Shown in pieces: positions 1 to 12,320 of a DNA stretch of 64,000 nucleotides. Where the stretch lies: contig NW_019091515.1 in assembly GCF_001949145.1 (NCBI RefSeq), forward strand, positions 511,930 through 575,929, read 5' to 3'. The stretch comes from Acanthaster planci. Taxonomy: Eukaryota; Echinodermata; Asteroidea; Valvatida; Acanthasteridae. Numbering within the stretch: position 1 is the first letter of the stretch; each line of letters opens with the position of its first letter. The translations under genes were made by a program, and so were the position numbers. Below the pieces are notes generated by a model that saw only the letters and a list, made by a program, of their open reading frames with translations, did not search any database and was not told where the DNA came from.

Positions 1-772
1 GCTTTCAGTAACTTTCAAACGGTAGTTACAACCTCCTATAAGCTGCTTTGTCTGGGAGGTATCCTGTATTATTGTGCGTCTGCACCTCCACCTGGGGCCG
101 GGTATGTCCCTTGTGTTTGCAGAAATCCGTTTGTCGCCCTCTTGTGTCATGATGTGTCCATCTTCACTACAAAGGGTGGGAGACTTGTGGTTGGGATAAT
201 GAAGTCGGACTGCTTTCAACATAACTGTGCAAGTCCAGTCAGGCGTGCATAACGGTACGCTTGGTGTAATTTTTGTTTAATTGCAGCGGGGTCTTCTCTG
301 TCAGGCGCAAATTGAACGACATGGTGCATTGTCTGTGGGAAGTTATCTCCAAGAGGAGAAGATGTGGATTTTACAACACATTATTTTGTTGTCGATCATG
401 AAAATAAAACAGGAAATACGTGTAGAGTTTTACATTTTTTACATTCAGTGAGTGGAACCGCATGCTGCTCAAAATGACCCAGTCATTAAAGTCCATTACG
501 ATATTTTCAGCTCTTTTGTTAGAGAAATATCAACACCAACCGCATGATCTTGGAAATTGCTGCTTTTTAATCCTGAATATGAACTTGACTGTGTGTGAAA
601 TCATGTCAGTGTTGTCACAGTTTCAAGAAACTTCGAAGGTTCTGACCAATGTGCATAATGTTCATGTGCTTTGGGAGGTTCTTGCAGCTATAGAAAAAAG
701 TGTTACTAATTAACTCCAACTTCAAATCAGGACCGTAAATGAAAAATTTAAAAGGCAGCATCAGGAAAGCTT
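1..772. other. Non-coding stretch, nothing recognised
   Basis: AT-rich unique sequence with no splice-bounded open frame and no repeat structure that I can see. It is presumably intron or upstream DNA of the plus-strand gene whose exons lie after 44.7 kb. Confidence 0.5.
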
Positions 773-893
773 AGGCCATTTCCGAAATTTGCTTCCAGAG
801 CTATGGCTAGCTCTATTGTCTACGCGTCTCCACGCAATTCCAGTGGAGCGAAGATCTAGACCTAGCTCTAGACAAGAGATTCGGATGCAGCCT
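773..893 (-). mobile_element. Short TIR element (MITE), copy A
   Basis: A 121-bp element related, in opposite orientation, to the sequence at 54609-54734. Shared blocks include CAGAGCTA, TCTATTGTCTA and CTAGAGCTAGGTCTAG-like words, and both copies end in AGGC(T/C) with a nearby CCGAA or CGAAT. The left end reads TTAGGCC and the right end GCAGCCTAAG. The flanking TTA/TAA could be a target duplication, but this is not certain because the ends are palindromic. There is no coding capacity, as expected for a miniature non-autonomous DNA transposon. The family name is not known to me. Confidence 0.6.
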
Positions 894-3800
894 AAGTCTT
901 TTCAGCTCTGCATGACAAGGTAGTAAACTCTACCTAGTTACATGTACCTATTAAAATTTATGAGGAACTGGAATGCGTTCAGTGTCCTCGGAAGTCATAA
1001 AAAAAGCCATTTACCATAAAACATTTGTTGTACATGTAATACAGGCCGAGGGAAATAATATGGTGAAAAGAAAATTACATAACTCATTTGGCAATTGTGC
1101 TACAAACAGAAAAAAAAAAATTACACATTCAAAATTTTGGACAAAGCAAGGACATTTCACAGCTTTCAGTAGAGGGCGACATCACCCGTTTCTCTGTGCC
1201 GTTGCTTTGGCGACACACTGCAGCCAGCTGGGGAATGCCGTCCCTTTTGGCCAATTAGCAGCCAGACTGGATGTGACAGTAATATCGGTGCACTTCCTGT
1301 CGTCGTCCATCAAGTGCAAATGGCAGGTAACCACAAGATCACGTTTATAACGATCGCCACATTTTTTCCCTCTTCTTGTTGCGGCACAGTTGTTCAGCAG
1401 AGACAGACCACGTACATATTCCCAAGGCCGCACGCATCACCACTTTATCAGGACTCTTCCCTAAACAAGTCTTCACAGATTGATGGAGATTGATGACTTT
1501 TTTTACGCAGCGCTCGATGCCCTTTTATTTCTTCTCCTGACCCAACCGTTCGCAAGTAATTTGGTCCTAATTAAGACAAAGGCCGGCCACTGTTTGTCGC
1601 TGTTAGTGGACATGACATTTTAAAAATGAAACTGCCAAAACAGAGTTTTAAGCAGTACACGTAGTTTGGCATTCTGTAATTCATTGAAATTTTTTCTTTG
1701 CTGTCTTTACAATTCCTGGATATTATCAGCAGTTAAACCTTGGCTTCAATGACTCACGTATGTAATTTTTTGGTCGAACTGTTTTGCCAGCATCAGTTAT
1801 ACAGAAAATCTGGGCTTTTGATTTCCTTTTGTAGGTCAATTAAAAAAGAATTATTGTAGGTGTATCAAACGTTGTACATGTAGGTTCTATGTAGGCATGC
1901 ACGATTTTTGGAGCGATCAGATTGGAGAAATTCATTCACACTAGTTCTAAATTAACTGGTGGTTTAATAGCGCAAAGAAAAATGGCTTTTTTTTTTTCTT
2001 GTCTCACCGTTGGCAAAAAAGTCAGAAATGCTAGAACTGTTTGTCATGAATGTTACGTCCAAACATACCCAAACAACCAAAAAAGCTCCAGATCACAAAA
2101 TCCTCTCAAATCTTTTTTTTAGCATCACCACATATTTGTATTGAACCCCTTGGCAATTAATTATGGTTGACCTGTCTGTCATATTTCACTGCATTGTTTT
2201 CAAAGCCAAAATGTGTCCAAAAATCCCCCCTTGCATTAACCCGCCCTCCGATTCATTGTTCACCGATTCACCGTGTCTACCATGACGCTATCCACCCTCA
2301 ACCCCCTCCCAAACCCCAATTGTGTTTCATGTCCTCCTTAAATCTCATCTCTCACGGCCCCCCTCCACCCCCACCCTCAACATGATTGAAGATTGAATAG
2401 CTCTCCTCGCCAACCTCTCAGAAACCTGGAGACAGGCTCTCCACTCCATCTCAAAACAGAACAGAGAAGCTCCTGTTGACACAAGCGCAGGGGTTTCAAT
2501 GTCACCGTTTCAGCAATCTGGAGGTGTTTTTTTTTCTTCCCCTCTGCTTTGGTCGAGCTGCGCACAATTGGAATACGCATTTCATTTGATCATTTCATTG
2601 ATCTTTCCTGATCTTTTCAGGAAGTGATGTGTCTTTCTCAGGTATTTTTTTCTAGATTTCTGCAAAGTTGATACTGTAAAGAAAAATACAGTGGCTTTTT
2701 TGTTCTTTGTTTCATTTCTATTGCCTTTGTCAGGTTATTCGCTGTTCTCATTTTGGGGGGAGAGAATCTACGTGTACATGTAATTCAGAGTCTTTTTGTG
2801 GTATGTGTATGGTGCTACTTATCGTCATATACATAAAGAATGTTGATGAGTGCAATACCGTAGGTGGAACAATTTTATGAGGTGAGAGATGGAACATGGT
2901 ATCGAATGATATTCATTCCTGTGAAGGAATATGAATATTCATTACTTGTGTCATACATCTCCATAATAAATGTCCGCATTCTCTACGAATTTCGAAAGTT
3001 GGTGTAATCGTGGATTAGAACATTCTTAGTTACTGGGCAACGTGGATTGGGACATTTTATTTTTGCAGCGTGGCCACTTGCTGCATGCTGGCAGGAATCC
3101 CTCAGCGGCATGTGATCTCCTATGTACAACGTTAGGATAAGATGGCAGGGATTTCTTCAGGTGTTGTTGAAGTCTGACTGACTGACTTGAAGATGTAATA
3201 CATCTTCTAAGACCACCATAGTGATAAATGAATTGAGACTTGGTCCAAGACCTTGAATCAAGAGGGATAATGCTCTGAAGTTTAGTAAGCTTCTCAGCTT
3301 GGCCAAGCTTTGAATGAATCAGTGTCATTTTTAGGTAGCTTAAGTTCCCATCCAACAAATGCATGCCTTAACATTGCTTATCCAAACTTAGTATTATAAT
3401 CTGGTGAACGAGTACACTCTGTCCTGATTGATACCTGTGCATGAAAAAGTCAAGGTGGTGAATCATGTCTTGCTGATTAGTTGCGATGTCCAAAGACCGA
3501 GCTGTTTTCAACTTTTCGGATGGGGCATTGCGACTTCTCTGACACAAGGCCTCTCCAGCATCTCAACATTAAGTCACCACCTCCTCGAATATGCCAGAGG
3601 ATCCTTTGCATTGCCAAATGAAGGAGGGTTGACAGGAAGGAAAGGGAGAAAGGAGAACAAAAAGGAGAAAAAAGGAGTCAACCTCTGACGTCTTAGAGCG
3701 AGGCATGGAAGTGGAGGGGCACTCGACGCGGGTGGCATTCCTCGTCTTCCAACAAGGGGGGGGTTGGTGTTTTAATTAAAGCGCTCGGCTGGACACTTGA

Positions 3801-4493
3801 ACCACGTTTGGTGAGATCTCAGCCGTCGAGAAGCTTAATAACATTCCTGGAGTGTATTGTAGCATCTGAATGGCAATGGGAGAGCTGTTGTATAAGGGGG
3901 GATTCAAGCCACGAACTCCCAACCCTACCCCTTCCCCGCAACGTAACTCAAGTCTTAAAGCTGTGGCTCTGAAAAAGTGGGGAAGGGCTCTATCGGTTGC
4001 GTACATGCGACAGTTTGCATAATGGGAAAAGTGTGCCAAAGGAGTGCCCTCTGGGATTGATGATGATGGTTCTAACTGCTATTGGTCATGTTAGTCCATT
4101 TCACAGGAAGTACAAGATTGGTGTGGCCAAAATAATTCCCTTGGAAGGCGAAAGCCCAAGGATGCGAAAAAGTGTCGCAGATTCAAAGAAATTAATAGAT
4201 TATACATTTGGTGTCTAGAGCCGTAATGTTGAAATACATACCTAAACTTCTTGAAATTTGACATTTGAAATAGTATGAATTATTACGCGAAAGGAATGAT
4301 ACTGATCATCACCTGACATTTGTAACTTTAAAATGTGATGTTCAATTATATATTGAAATAACTTTTTTTCACAATGCGTCGTATTTTCGATCACTTTTTG
4401 TCATGAATTCGGTTCTTAGAACTGCAGTTACCAGGGTAGCAAGGTATTGATATGTCTGTCATGGATTTTTTCATTCAAGTCAACTCCTCTCAG
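894..4493. other. Non-coding stretch with a possible regulatory block near 3.7-4.0 kb
   Basis: Mostly AT-rich sequence with poly-A and poly-T runs and C-rich pyrimidine tracts (2220-2385). Around 2920-2945 there is a local palindrome built on GAATATTCAT. At about 3770-4030 the base composition is more even, with TAATTAAAGCGC and CTTAATAACA-like words, which hints at a regulatory element. No exon is supported. Confidence 0.4.
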
Positions 4494-4552
4494 GTTTGCC
4501 CAGTGTCAATCTGAGAACCCCTACCTCAACTCCCCCCCCCCGAAAAAGCAAG
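4494..4552 (+). other. Weak candidate exon (Pro/Lys-rich, 59 bp)
   Basis: A good pyrimidine tract and CTCTCAG acceptor are followed by an open frame reading LPSVNLRTPTSTPPPRKSK, ending at AAG before GTAGGA. The donor is mediocre and the length is not a multiple of three, whereas the three confident exons are symmetric phase 0. A run of ten C inside it makes the frame sensitive to assembly error. It could be an upstream exon of the same gene or simply part of a regulatory block, because open sequence continues through the donor to 4730. I do not recognise the peptide. Confidence 0.15.
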
Positions 4553-4559
4553 GTAGGAG

Positions 4560-4735
4560 AGGAAGAAAAGAAATCTTTACTGCCGCAGACACCCGACACT
4601 GGTTTTAATTACGGAGCCCCAGTCCGTGGACAGAGGAGGTATTTGATCGTCAATCAGAACGACGACGTCTGCGAAAGATCGGAATGGCAAATGTTGCTGA
4701 GCGGGAAAGTGGCAAACGGAGTGAGGCTCTGATGT
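4560..4735. promoter_or_regulatory. Possible conserved non-coding block
   Basis: High-complexity sequence, GC-richer than its surroundings and open on both strands, with a TTTTAATTACGG homeodomain-like word and a TTGATCGTCAATCAG palindromic-like segment. Openness on both strands at once fits constrained non-coding DNA better than an exon. The call is by appearance only. Confidence 0.2.
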
Positions 4736-4740
4736 GACAG

Positions 4741-7690
4741 TGGGGGGGGGGTGATATCAAAGAGCAGGTTACAGGAGAAATACTAGTACATTCCACAAGG
4801 TGTACATTTTCTTCAGGAATTTTTATTGCATTTGTTTGCAGAAATTGCACTTTTCTAAGGCTAACTTCACCTTCAGGATTAGCCCCGAAAAGTTCTTTTT
4901 TTTTTTAAGAGCCAAACTTAGAAATGCGGTCTTGTACATGTACATGTATGTAAGCTTTGAGAGTTGCAACCATATTGACTGAAACCCGAGGAGTTTAAAT
5001 TTCTCCCGGTTTTAACTTCCCTTCTCGGAAAGTAATGCAACAATCTCACCCTTGCCGGCATTTTAAAATATATTTAAAGAACAAAGATTGCTTAACATTT
5101 GCAAAATTTGTGTCCTTAAAAACAAACAAGTCAACAATCCTAACAAACAATAAAACTAGCCAAACAAAATGCAAGATTCACATTATAATCAGGGATAGAA
5201 CTCATGGCTCATTTAACTGTTAAAAGGTACAGTATAGAGGCTTTGCGTGTGGCCATCTTCAGGGCATTTCTTTTGTTTCACAGGGAAACCTCCTTTGTGC
5301 ATATTGTGGAACTAAAAGCACTGGCCTGCCTGCAAGATGGCAGCCATGCAAACCCTCTATTTCCCTGTCGTTTGCAGTCCCACTACTGGATATTTTCTCT
5401 TTATCTCCCAATCTCACAGCTGGGGAGAAAAAACATGGTGGCAGGCCATATCAGATTTGAAGGGCATCTCCTGCAGTTTTAATGAACATGAGAGAGTGTG
5501 TGCTTTTTTGTTACCCATTGATTGCAGCAATCCTCATCAACTCTAGCTCCGATAAATAGCCCTCACATTACAACCTTCTCGACAGGGCCAGTCTCCATTG
5601 ATCTGATGGTTTGGGGAGATTGATTAAGCTGCTCCTCAACAATGCTATTGACGGGTAGATTAGTGGCCCAGGGATTACAGCTCAATCGCTCTGTTTGGTT
5701 GGAAGGGGACCAAGGGATCCTTCATCCTGGTCTTTTTTTTTTTTTTTTGAAAATTGCATGAGAGGAATGCTGAGTACATGCACTCGGTGTACTCGGAAAT
5801 AGCAGGGTATGGGCTGTAGCTGTGTGGGGTGGGGATGCAATTGGGACTGGGGTGGGGGTAACTGGAACTGGGTGAGGAGTGGAGGAAATCAGGGGTGAGA
5901 GTGGTGGAGAGTGGTCAGAGTGGTGGATGGAAGGAATCCTGAGTTGTACAGCGAAACCCTGGGTGTCCATGCCAAATATATTGCTCACATTAAAAGTCAG
6001 TTTAAAATGGTTTGTTTTTTTACCTTGTGTAATCAGACCAGAAACAGCTGGAAATTATTTTGCTGAATACTGTTTACACAGAATGAACCCATGTACTTTG
6101 TATCGTTAGAATGCTCTCCACACAGGGCTCAGTTTATTTTAATACAGATGATGCATTGACAAGTTAAACATCAATAGGCTGCGTCATTTTGGCACTACAT
6201 GCACTCATAATTTACGTTAGTCTTTGTGGAAAATTCAAGGGGCCTGTCCTGCCTGAAGTATTTACCAACCGATCCGTCTCTTTCAGAAATACTTTCTTGT
6301 CAAAATGTCAATTTTTTTTTTCTTGCACATTTGACAGTTGCAAAACTTAAGAGTTGCCATCGCAAGATTGATTCGTCTCAGATCGGGGTGAGTCACTTCT
6401 GCAGATTGTTGGGGATGATGACTTTGAAGTCGAATATTCCCCTGCTTTCACAGTCATCAGTCTGTCTGAAGCGAGCACTGCCCAAATCCTGGCTGGTCTG
6501 ACATCCCAGTGTTGCTTCCAAGAGATGTTTTTTCTCCCCGTTCGCAAGAGAACGATAAATGTTGATATTGCCACCCTTCGGTCTGCTTCAGAAATGTGTC
6601 TGGATTGGAGCTGTCGTCTTGTCTCCTCGCTACCCGCCAATTCTGGAGTGCCTTTTTTTTTATAGACTCTCCCACCATTCCAACCCTCCCCCCCCACTTC
6701 TTAGCTTTCTCGTCATCTCTGGAGATAAATTGTCTTCCCCCCCCCGCTGCGAATGACACAGGCAGATAGGGGTCCCCCGTACTCCTGGAGGTGCTTGTGT
6801 TACCATGAAACACTGGACGCGACAAGCCGCGGCACTCGACTGTCTCTGGGGAGGTTAGCAGATTTGACCCGGCTCCCGAAATTGAACCGACAGAGTTGGC
6901 ATTACCCTGCCCCCCCCCTTCTGATAGGAGCCACTGTGTGGTGTGACAGGATCTTGCTGATTGACGGTATGTGGCTATATCCTAGATGTCATTTTTGTAA
7001 CAACTGTTGGGGACTTTGGAGATCAATTGCATCATAGTAACACCTAGGGGTGCAAGCTACTGGCAATCCAAGAGAAATTCTAAATAGCCATATACTCTGA
7101 TATATACATGTACATAATATCTGTTCTATGTTTTCCTTTTTTGGGAAGGGATTACCCTATTGACATGTATGTGGTTAGTTTGTGTCACAAATAACCTTGA
7201 CCACTCCTCCCTCCTCACCATCAGTCACCTTTTAATACAGCCATACTTCCCTGACTCCACCCCCCCAGCCCCACCTTGTGAAGTAGGGAAAAAGAATGGA
7301 ACATTCCTCGTAAACCTGTCTCAGACCCTTCGGGATGTGTTAAAATCATATTCAGTGTTCGCAAAAAGAAAAAAATTTAATTCCCCTGACCCTGTTATGG
7401 GCCAAAACATTGAGGTGTTAAACTTGATAAATTCGACTCTGGTTGTCGTGGGAATTTTTTCTTTGCCACCTAGATGCAAAGTACCCATGTGCCTCATTTG
7501 CCATGTGTTTCCAGGGTGTGGAAATTTGCCTTTTCCCTAGTCAGAGCAGTCGACAATTTTTAATTATCTGTCCCCCAAACCAGGGTGCGTTTCTTACTCT
7601 CATGGGATTCTGTTCTCTGAAAGGCAGTTTTTGTCCCTGTTTATTGGACGTGATAGATGTGAATGCTTCATCTGTTGTCTGAATCATGTA
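4741..7690. other. Non-coding stretch, nothing recognised
   Basis: AT-rich sequence with poly-T (5732-5750), G-rich (5820-5900) and C-rich (6680-6745, 6910-6920) tracts and ACATGTACATGT words (4935-4950). No feature is supported beyond these simple tracts. Confidence 0.45.
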
Positions 7691-7776
7691 GGTCCAATGG
7701 AGAAAACAACATCTGGCAATTACTTTGACTTGACAAATGAAATCCTCGATGCGATTACTGCTGAATCCGCTAAGCA
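7691..7776 (+). other. Weak candidate coding segment
   Basis: An open stretch reads MEKTTSGNYFDLTNEILDAI followed by TAESAKQ and then CAG|GTAACA, a usable donor. Upstream, GAATCATGTAG could be an acceptor but its pyrimidine tract is poor. The peptide has a protein-like composition, but I do not recognise it and it shows no tie to the AUTS2 family. The equally likely alternative is a non-coding conserved block, since complex sequence continues across the proposed donor (to about 7840). Confidence 0.15.
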
Positions 7777-7855
7777 GGTAACATCAGACAGAAGCTGCTC
7801 GGGAGCCCTCCCTTGCCAAGTTCAAGTACACGATATCGCTAATGTCAAATTGACA

Positions 7856-7880
7856 TCTCTCTCGCTCTCTCTCTCTCTCA
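7856..7880. repeat. (CT)n microsatellite
   Basis: An interrupted run of CT dinucleotides (CTCTCTCGCTCTCTCT and so on). It is ordinary simple-sequence DNA. Confidence 0.85.
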
Positions 7881-8049
7881 TAACGCCACTCAGCCTGTCT
7901 GGGTTCCCGGTGACAGATTGCAATTTCAGGCAGTCGGCCGTAATCATCATTTTCGGTTGTGCATGTATACAGTGCATGTGTGTGTGTGGTGGATAGGGAG
8001 GAGATGACCCGCTCTGTTGTCATTGTGTTACACTAGGGGGAACAGTGTA

Positions 8050-8300
8050 CTTTGCGTGCTCCCCTGGCCTGAAGTGGCCGGGTGATTTGATATGTTTGTT
8101 GTTAGATTAAGTTATCAAGCGCCGGGGATGCAATAAATAAGTTATTATCGGTGTACGTGCGAAGTGGCCTCGTTGAGGGCGACCGGAGGTCTTTCCAACC
8201 CTTTGCCAGGAAAAATAATAATACACGGAGGATAATGTGCCGGGATTAAGGTGGCGTGTCATATATTCAATTCTGCCTCGGGCTATACATTATGAATAGT
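8050..8300. promoter_or_regulatory. Possible conserved non-coding block
   Basis: Mixed-complexity sequence with several developmental transcription-factor-like words: AGTTATCAAG (GATA-like), ATAAATAAGTTATTA (homeodomain or Hox-like) and GGGATTAAGG (Otx/bicoid-like GGATTA). It has no coding frame and no repeat character. This is appearance only; alignment to a related species would decide. Confidence 0.25.
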
Positions 8301-9923
8301 GTAACCAATGATCGGAGACCTTCTTAGCTCCAAACTGTGTCAAAACTTCTGTGTGAATTCTCTGTGGCAACACAGTTTTTTTGTGAGTGGTTTCGAAGTT
8401 GGAAATATGATATGGAGAAATCTGCAATGTCGCGTACAGTGTACAGGTAATGTACGGCCTCCATCAAGAGTTTTAGTTAGCAAGCGTGGCGGTGCTGGGC
8501 ACGTGTGTGTTCTCCCCCCAAATAGAATTGTAGGTGTGGTTGCAGTTTTGTCAGGTTGTCTCTTCTTTCAGTTCCACCTGTTAATTTGATATAACCACAG
8601 GGTTGTGTGTGATAGCAGTACCTATAATATGGCCACTTTGAAAATTTGCGGCCTATTTTCCTCGACTGTTGAAGAAGCCTCTGAAAGGTCAGTTGTCCTG
8701 CTGATGTAGAAATGGGAGCTTGCAGGGCTGTGGAGATGTCTGTTATCAGTGGTTGTTGCCGCCAACTTGCCCACAAACGGCTTCCACCAAGTGGCCATCA
8801 AATCAATATTGTCATCAAGGGCATGTGAGCGAGCCTTTTAACAAACCAACCGTGTCTTTGCCCCGACACTTCTGTTTCATTTCCCCTGTTGGGTTTCTGT
8901 CTCCCTCTGTTTTTCTCTGACGGTGCCGTTGCTAGGCGAATTGCCAATGTCAGTGCTCGGGACTCGCAGCCCGACGCTATCTCCGAATTCATCATGTCAA
9001 GTCAACAGTCTGCGTTACATTACAGGCCCCTGCCAACAAATAACCCACCAATTTATCAACACTTCACTCGTGCTCTTTCGCCATGATAAGGTCTTGCTCC
9101 ATTGAAGGCCCGAGACCTACACTTGATAACCGTAAAAAAAAAAAGAAAGAAAGGAATAAATTGACGGATTTTTTGGTGGTCTTTGGTCAGTGATAACAAT
9201 TTAATAAATGCTGTCTTTGATGGTAACTGGATGGGAATTGAGCTGTGTACATGTAAGTTATCGGCCCTGCTGGCTGGTTGAGGCTTTATCAGTGTTAGCC
9301 CTTTTACAAGAGATGTCAGTGACAGGTTTTCAATCCCCCCCCCTTTTGTGCATGCCTGTGTGTGTGTGTCAGCGTGACGAGTTGATAATTGTTAGCTATG
9401 TCAATTGCAAGGAGGCTGTTTGTTTGAGTAGCCCGTCTCGCTCATGTACATGTAGCTCACTCAGTCTCGGTGGTAGACGGCGAGAAGACCGTTGGAGCTC
9501 TGTGCCCAGCATTTCGCAGAGGGACCGTTTTTTTTTTATTACCACGGCGTGAAGTGATTGTAGGGGTTAAGACCTGGAGTGTGTAAAGCCATCGGTTGCA
9601 GCCGACAGCTTTCGGTAAGTGCACATATACATGTACTGATGTCTATGCTGCTTAACTGTTAATACTGAAGTACCCGTACAAGAAAGCTTGTCTGGGTTCA
9701 CCCCCCAGAAAGCCCTCATATCTAAAGAAACATCTGTTTTCTATAAAGTCACCCAAAGAAGTTGGAAATGTAACCTCAAGATTGTTCCACTTATTGCACT
9801 GTTTTAATTGTCCTTGAAAAGAAATTGTAACCGTGTTCTTCTTTGCCATGCATACAAAAACTTCCAAGCCAGCCTAACCTGTAGTCAGGTATATACAAAA
9901 GCCAACAAAAATACGTACAGTGT
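8301..9923. other. Non-coding stretch, nothing recognised
   Basis: Unique AT-rich sequence with short poly-A, poly-C and (TG)n runs (9355-9370). No exon with both splice borders is supported. Confidence 0.45.
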
Positions 9924-10150
9924 ACATTTGAATGTACATGTGCAATGTACATTTGAATGTACATGTGCAATGGACATGTGCAATGGACATGTGCAATGGA
10001 CATGTGCAATGGACATGTGCAATGGACATGTGCAATGGACATGTGCAATGTACATGTGCAACGGACATGTGCAATGGACATGTGCAATGTACATGTGCAA
10101 TGGACATGTGCAATGGACATGTGCAATGTACATGTGCAATATACATGTGA
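9924..10150. repeat. 13-bp minisatellite, unit ACATGTGCAATGG
   Basis: From 9961 to 10142 there are 14 unbroken 13-bp units, ACATGTGCAATGG with variants ending in T or with CGG. They are preceded by alternating ACATTTGAATGT (12 bp) and ACATGTGCAATGT units from 9924. Because 13 is not a multiple of three and the unit lacks stops in most frames, several long but meaningless open frames run through it on both strands. Confidence 0.95.
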
Positions 10151-12059
10151 TAGAAAACGCAGTAAAAGAAGCCAGTTGCATTAGTTTTCATGATACTCAC
10201 CACCTTCTTGGAACATTCAAAATTTGATGTACACGTACATTACCATTGCACGTGTACATGCACTTGTTTATGTTATGTGCATGCAGGCTATATTAGGAAT
10301 GAAATCCTGTGGAAATTTGCTTCAAATCCCATTTGAAGTTCTAGTGGAAGCAAAGAAATTTTACCATCCAGTTTTGTTTTATTTGATTAGTCTTAGGCTG
10401 CATGCTGCTTTTTGTGTAGATATGGTTTTCATTAGAACGTCCAAATTTTAATTTGTATGCGTCATCTTCAAAACGTAGACTGTCTTTGATTGAACTTTCT
10501 GAAATAAGGCTTAACATGAACGTGCACTTGAAACTGAGCACCAGTTAATTAGCATAGAGTGATTTTTTTTCCCGACAGGCGCATCCCTTTTTGAAAATTA
10601 GGACCAGGTATACATGTGAGCATTGCACATGGTAATTTTGTAGCCCTATTCTGGACATGAACAGTAGCACAGAAAAAGAACAGAATGCCTCGCACTCATT
10701 CAGGATATAACACTGCTGCTGCTTCTTGGGAGGCAACACAATCACCTTTGGTATGTGATGGCGGGAATAAATTGTTGTTAGGCGGACACACCGTGAGAGC
10801 GCCGGCACTGAAAGACTGTAATTTCACACTCGCGATATCGCCGCGAAATTGGTGCTTCACCCTGTAATGTCACGCCACTGTTATCGTACCTAGACGTGAT
10901 TAGCACTTACAATGTTTTTCTAATGAGAAATGCAATCCCATTTTTTTTTTTTTTTTCCGCCTGTCATTTTTTTTTTCCTGTGGTCCCACTGCTGGAGAGC
11001 ACTCGTGGGCTTGAGGAGAGGACAAAAAAGAGAAATCTACTTGGTGCGTGTATCGTTGAAACCTTGAAGGAGTCCCTTAACAAGTCGTTGTGCGGGGCCT
11101 GGAGTGGGCGACATGCATTATTCCAATTTATCACTGTAATTGTAACTCCCAGCCACCGTGGAAAAACAGCATGCGCATTTCCAATTGGGCGTGTGACATA
11201 ACGTGGCAAGGCCCTAGTCTAAGGCCTGCGGGGATAAATCATGCATTTGCATTGCAGGTTTCCAGCTGTCTGGTAAATTGCATTTTTCGAAACCCCCCCC
11301 ATTCGAAAAAGAAAACTGGAAAGCTCTGGTTTTTGAAATAGTTGTCTGTAACTTAACTATGTAATTTAAACATGTCACAATGTACGTTCATAAACCTTGC
11401 ACTTAGCGCATCAACTTTTATTTTTTTTTGTTTCTGGTTTTTAAGAGGGGTTGTCAGTTACAGCGTAAAAAAAACAGAACAGTGTTTACAAATGGGGAAA
11501 TGCATAACACAGCAATATAGATGATAAAATTGATGAGATTATTTCAAAGTTTGGTTGGTTTTAAAAAGTCCATCCATTGATCTTTTCGAATTTGCCTTAA
11601 AAAGTTCATCACCTCTCGAAGAAGCAAGGTTGAATTTATTGCCACCAACTTATTAAGCAATATGAATGACAGTGTTAGTTCATTTCAAACTCTAGTTGGT
11701 TTAAAGCTAAATTTAAAATTATCCATCTATCAATCTTTCAGAATTTGCATTAAAAATACTTCGCATGCTGAATGAAGTAAGGTTAAAATTCATATTTTTT
11801 TTGTAACCCCCCATTTACTAATAGATTTGCAACCAGGACAATTGGCAGGCTTGCCGGAGGTGTGCACATATGCTTGCTCGTTCCTCTTTCCCTCCATTAC
11901 TGTCCTAAGGCAGAGCAGGAAGCCACACACTGTTACTTCAATTCACACTCCCGGGCTTTTTTTTTTTTTGGTTGTCTCCTGTAGTTCCTTTCTTTCTGTC
12001 TTTGTGGCACGGACAACGGAGAGGGGAAAAAATAACTTGGTAGAGGCAATTTCTCATCT
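10151..12059. other. Non-coding stretch
   Basis: AT-rich sequence with poly-T runs (10943-10957, 10970-10979). It contains the diverged duplication listed separately at 11538-11792. No exon is supported. Confidence 0.4.
11538..11792. repeat. Diverged direct duplication, period about 150 bp
   Basis: Two segments share an ordered set of words. Each has (A/T)TTTCAAA followed by GTTGGTTTAAA, then TCCATC(C/T)AT, then GAATTTGC(C/A)TTAAAAA, then GAAG(A)AAGTAAGGTT-like sequence and AATTTAT or AATTCAT. The first copy starts near 11538 and the second near 11685. This is probably an old tandem duplication or two fragments of one repeat family. Confidence 0.6.
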
Positions 12060-12320
12060 CTGCTGATTTGGCGTGGGGGTAATTTGGTGCATTGATTGAA
12101 TCTTCCCTAGGGTGGGCCATTTCCCCCCCCCCCGTCCTTCTCCCCTTCTGCATCTCTCTTTTTTCTTCCTCACGCTCTCTCCCCGTCTCTCCTTGGCGCC
12201 CCATGGAGCCCCGTTCTCCCAATATCATAATCTCGGCAGGTTATTTTCTTAGCGGAGGGGGCAATTTTCCTTGCCGGGGCAGCAGCAATAATTTGCGGCG
12301 CATCTAGTCATAATTCCCCA
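12060..12320. promoter_or_regulatory. Possible conserved non-coding block
   Basis: Complex sequence between pyrimidine tracts, with GGGGTAATTTGG, CATTGATTGAATC and TCATAATCTCGG words and a CAGCAATAATTTGC segment. No coding frame is supported. Low-confidence call by appearance. Confidence 0.2.

Noticed and set aside
6753-6967. Plus-strand frame ending LLIDG at GTATGT, reminiscent of the DIIDG segment of AUTS2
   Set aside because: No basic N-terminal sequence like AUTS2 exon 1 and no acceptor; the resemblance is four residues and likely chance.
9924-10227. Several 70-140 residue open frames with repeating Cys/His/Met pattern on both strands
   Set aside because: They are readings of the 13-bp minisatellite in different frames; no start context, splicing or domain.
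11262-11276. 15-bp phase-0 microexon candidate between TGCATTGCAG and GTAAAT
   Set aside because: Donor is poor and such short matches are expected by chance in 64 kb.
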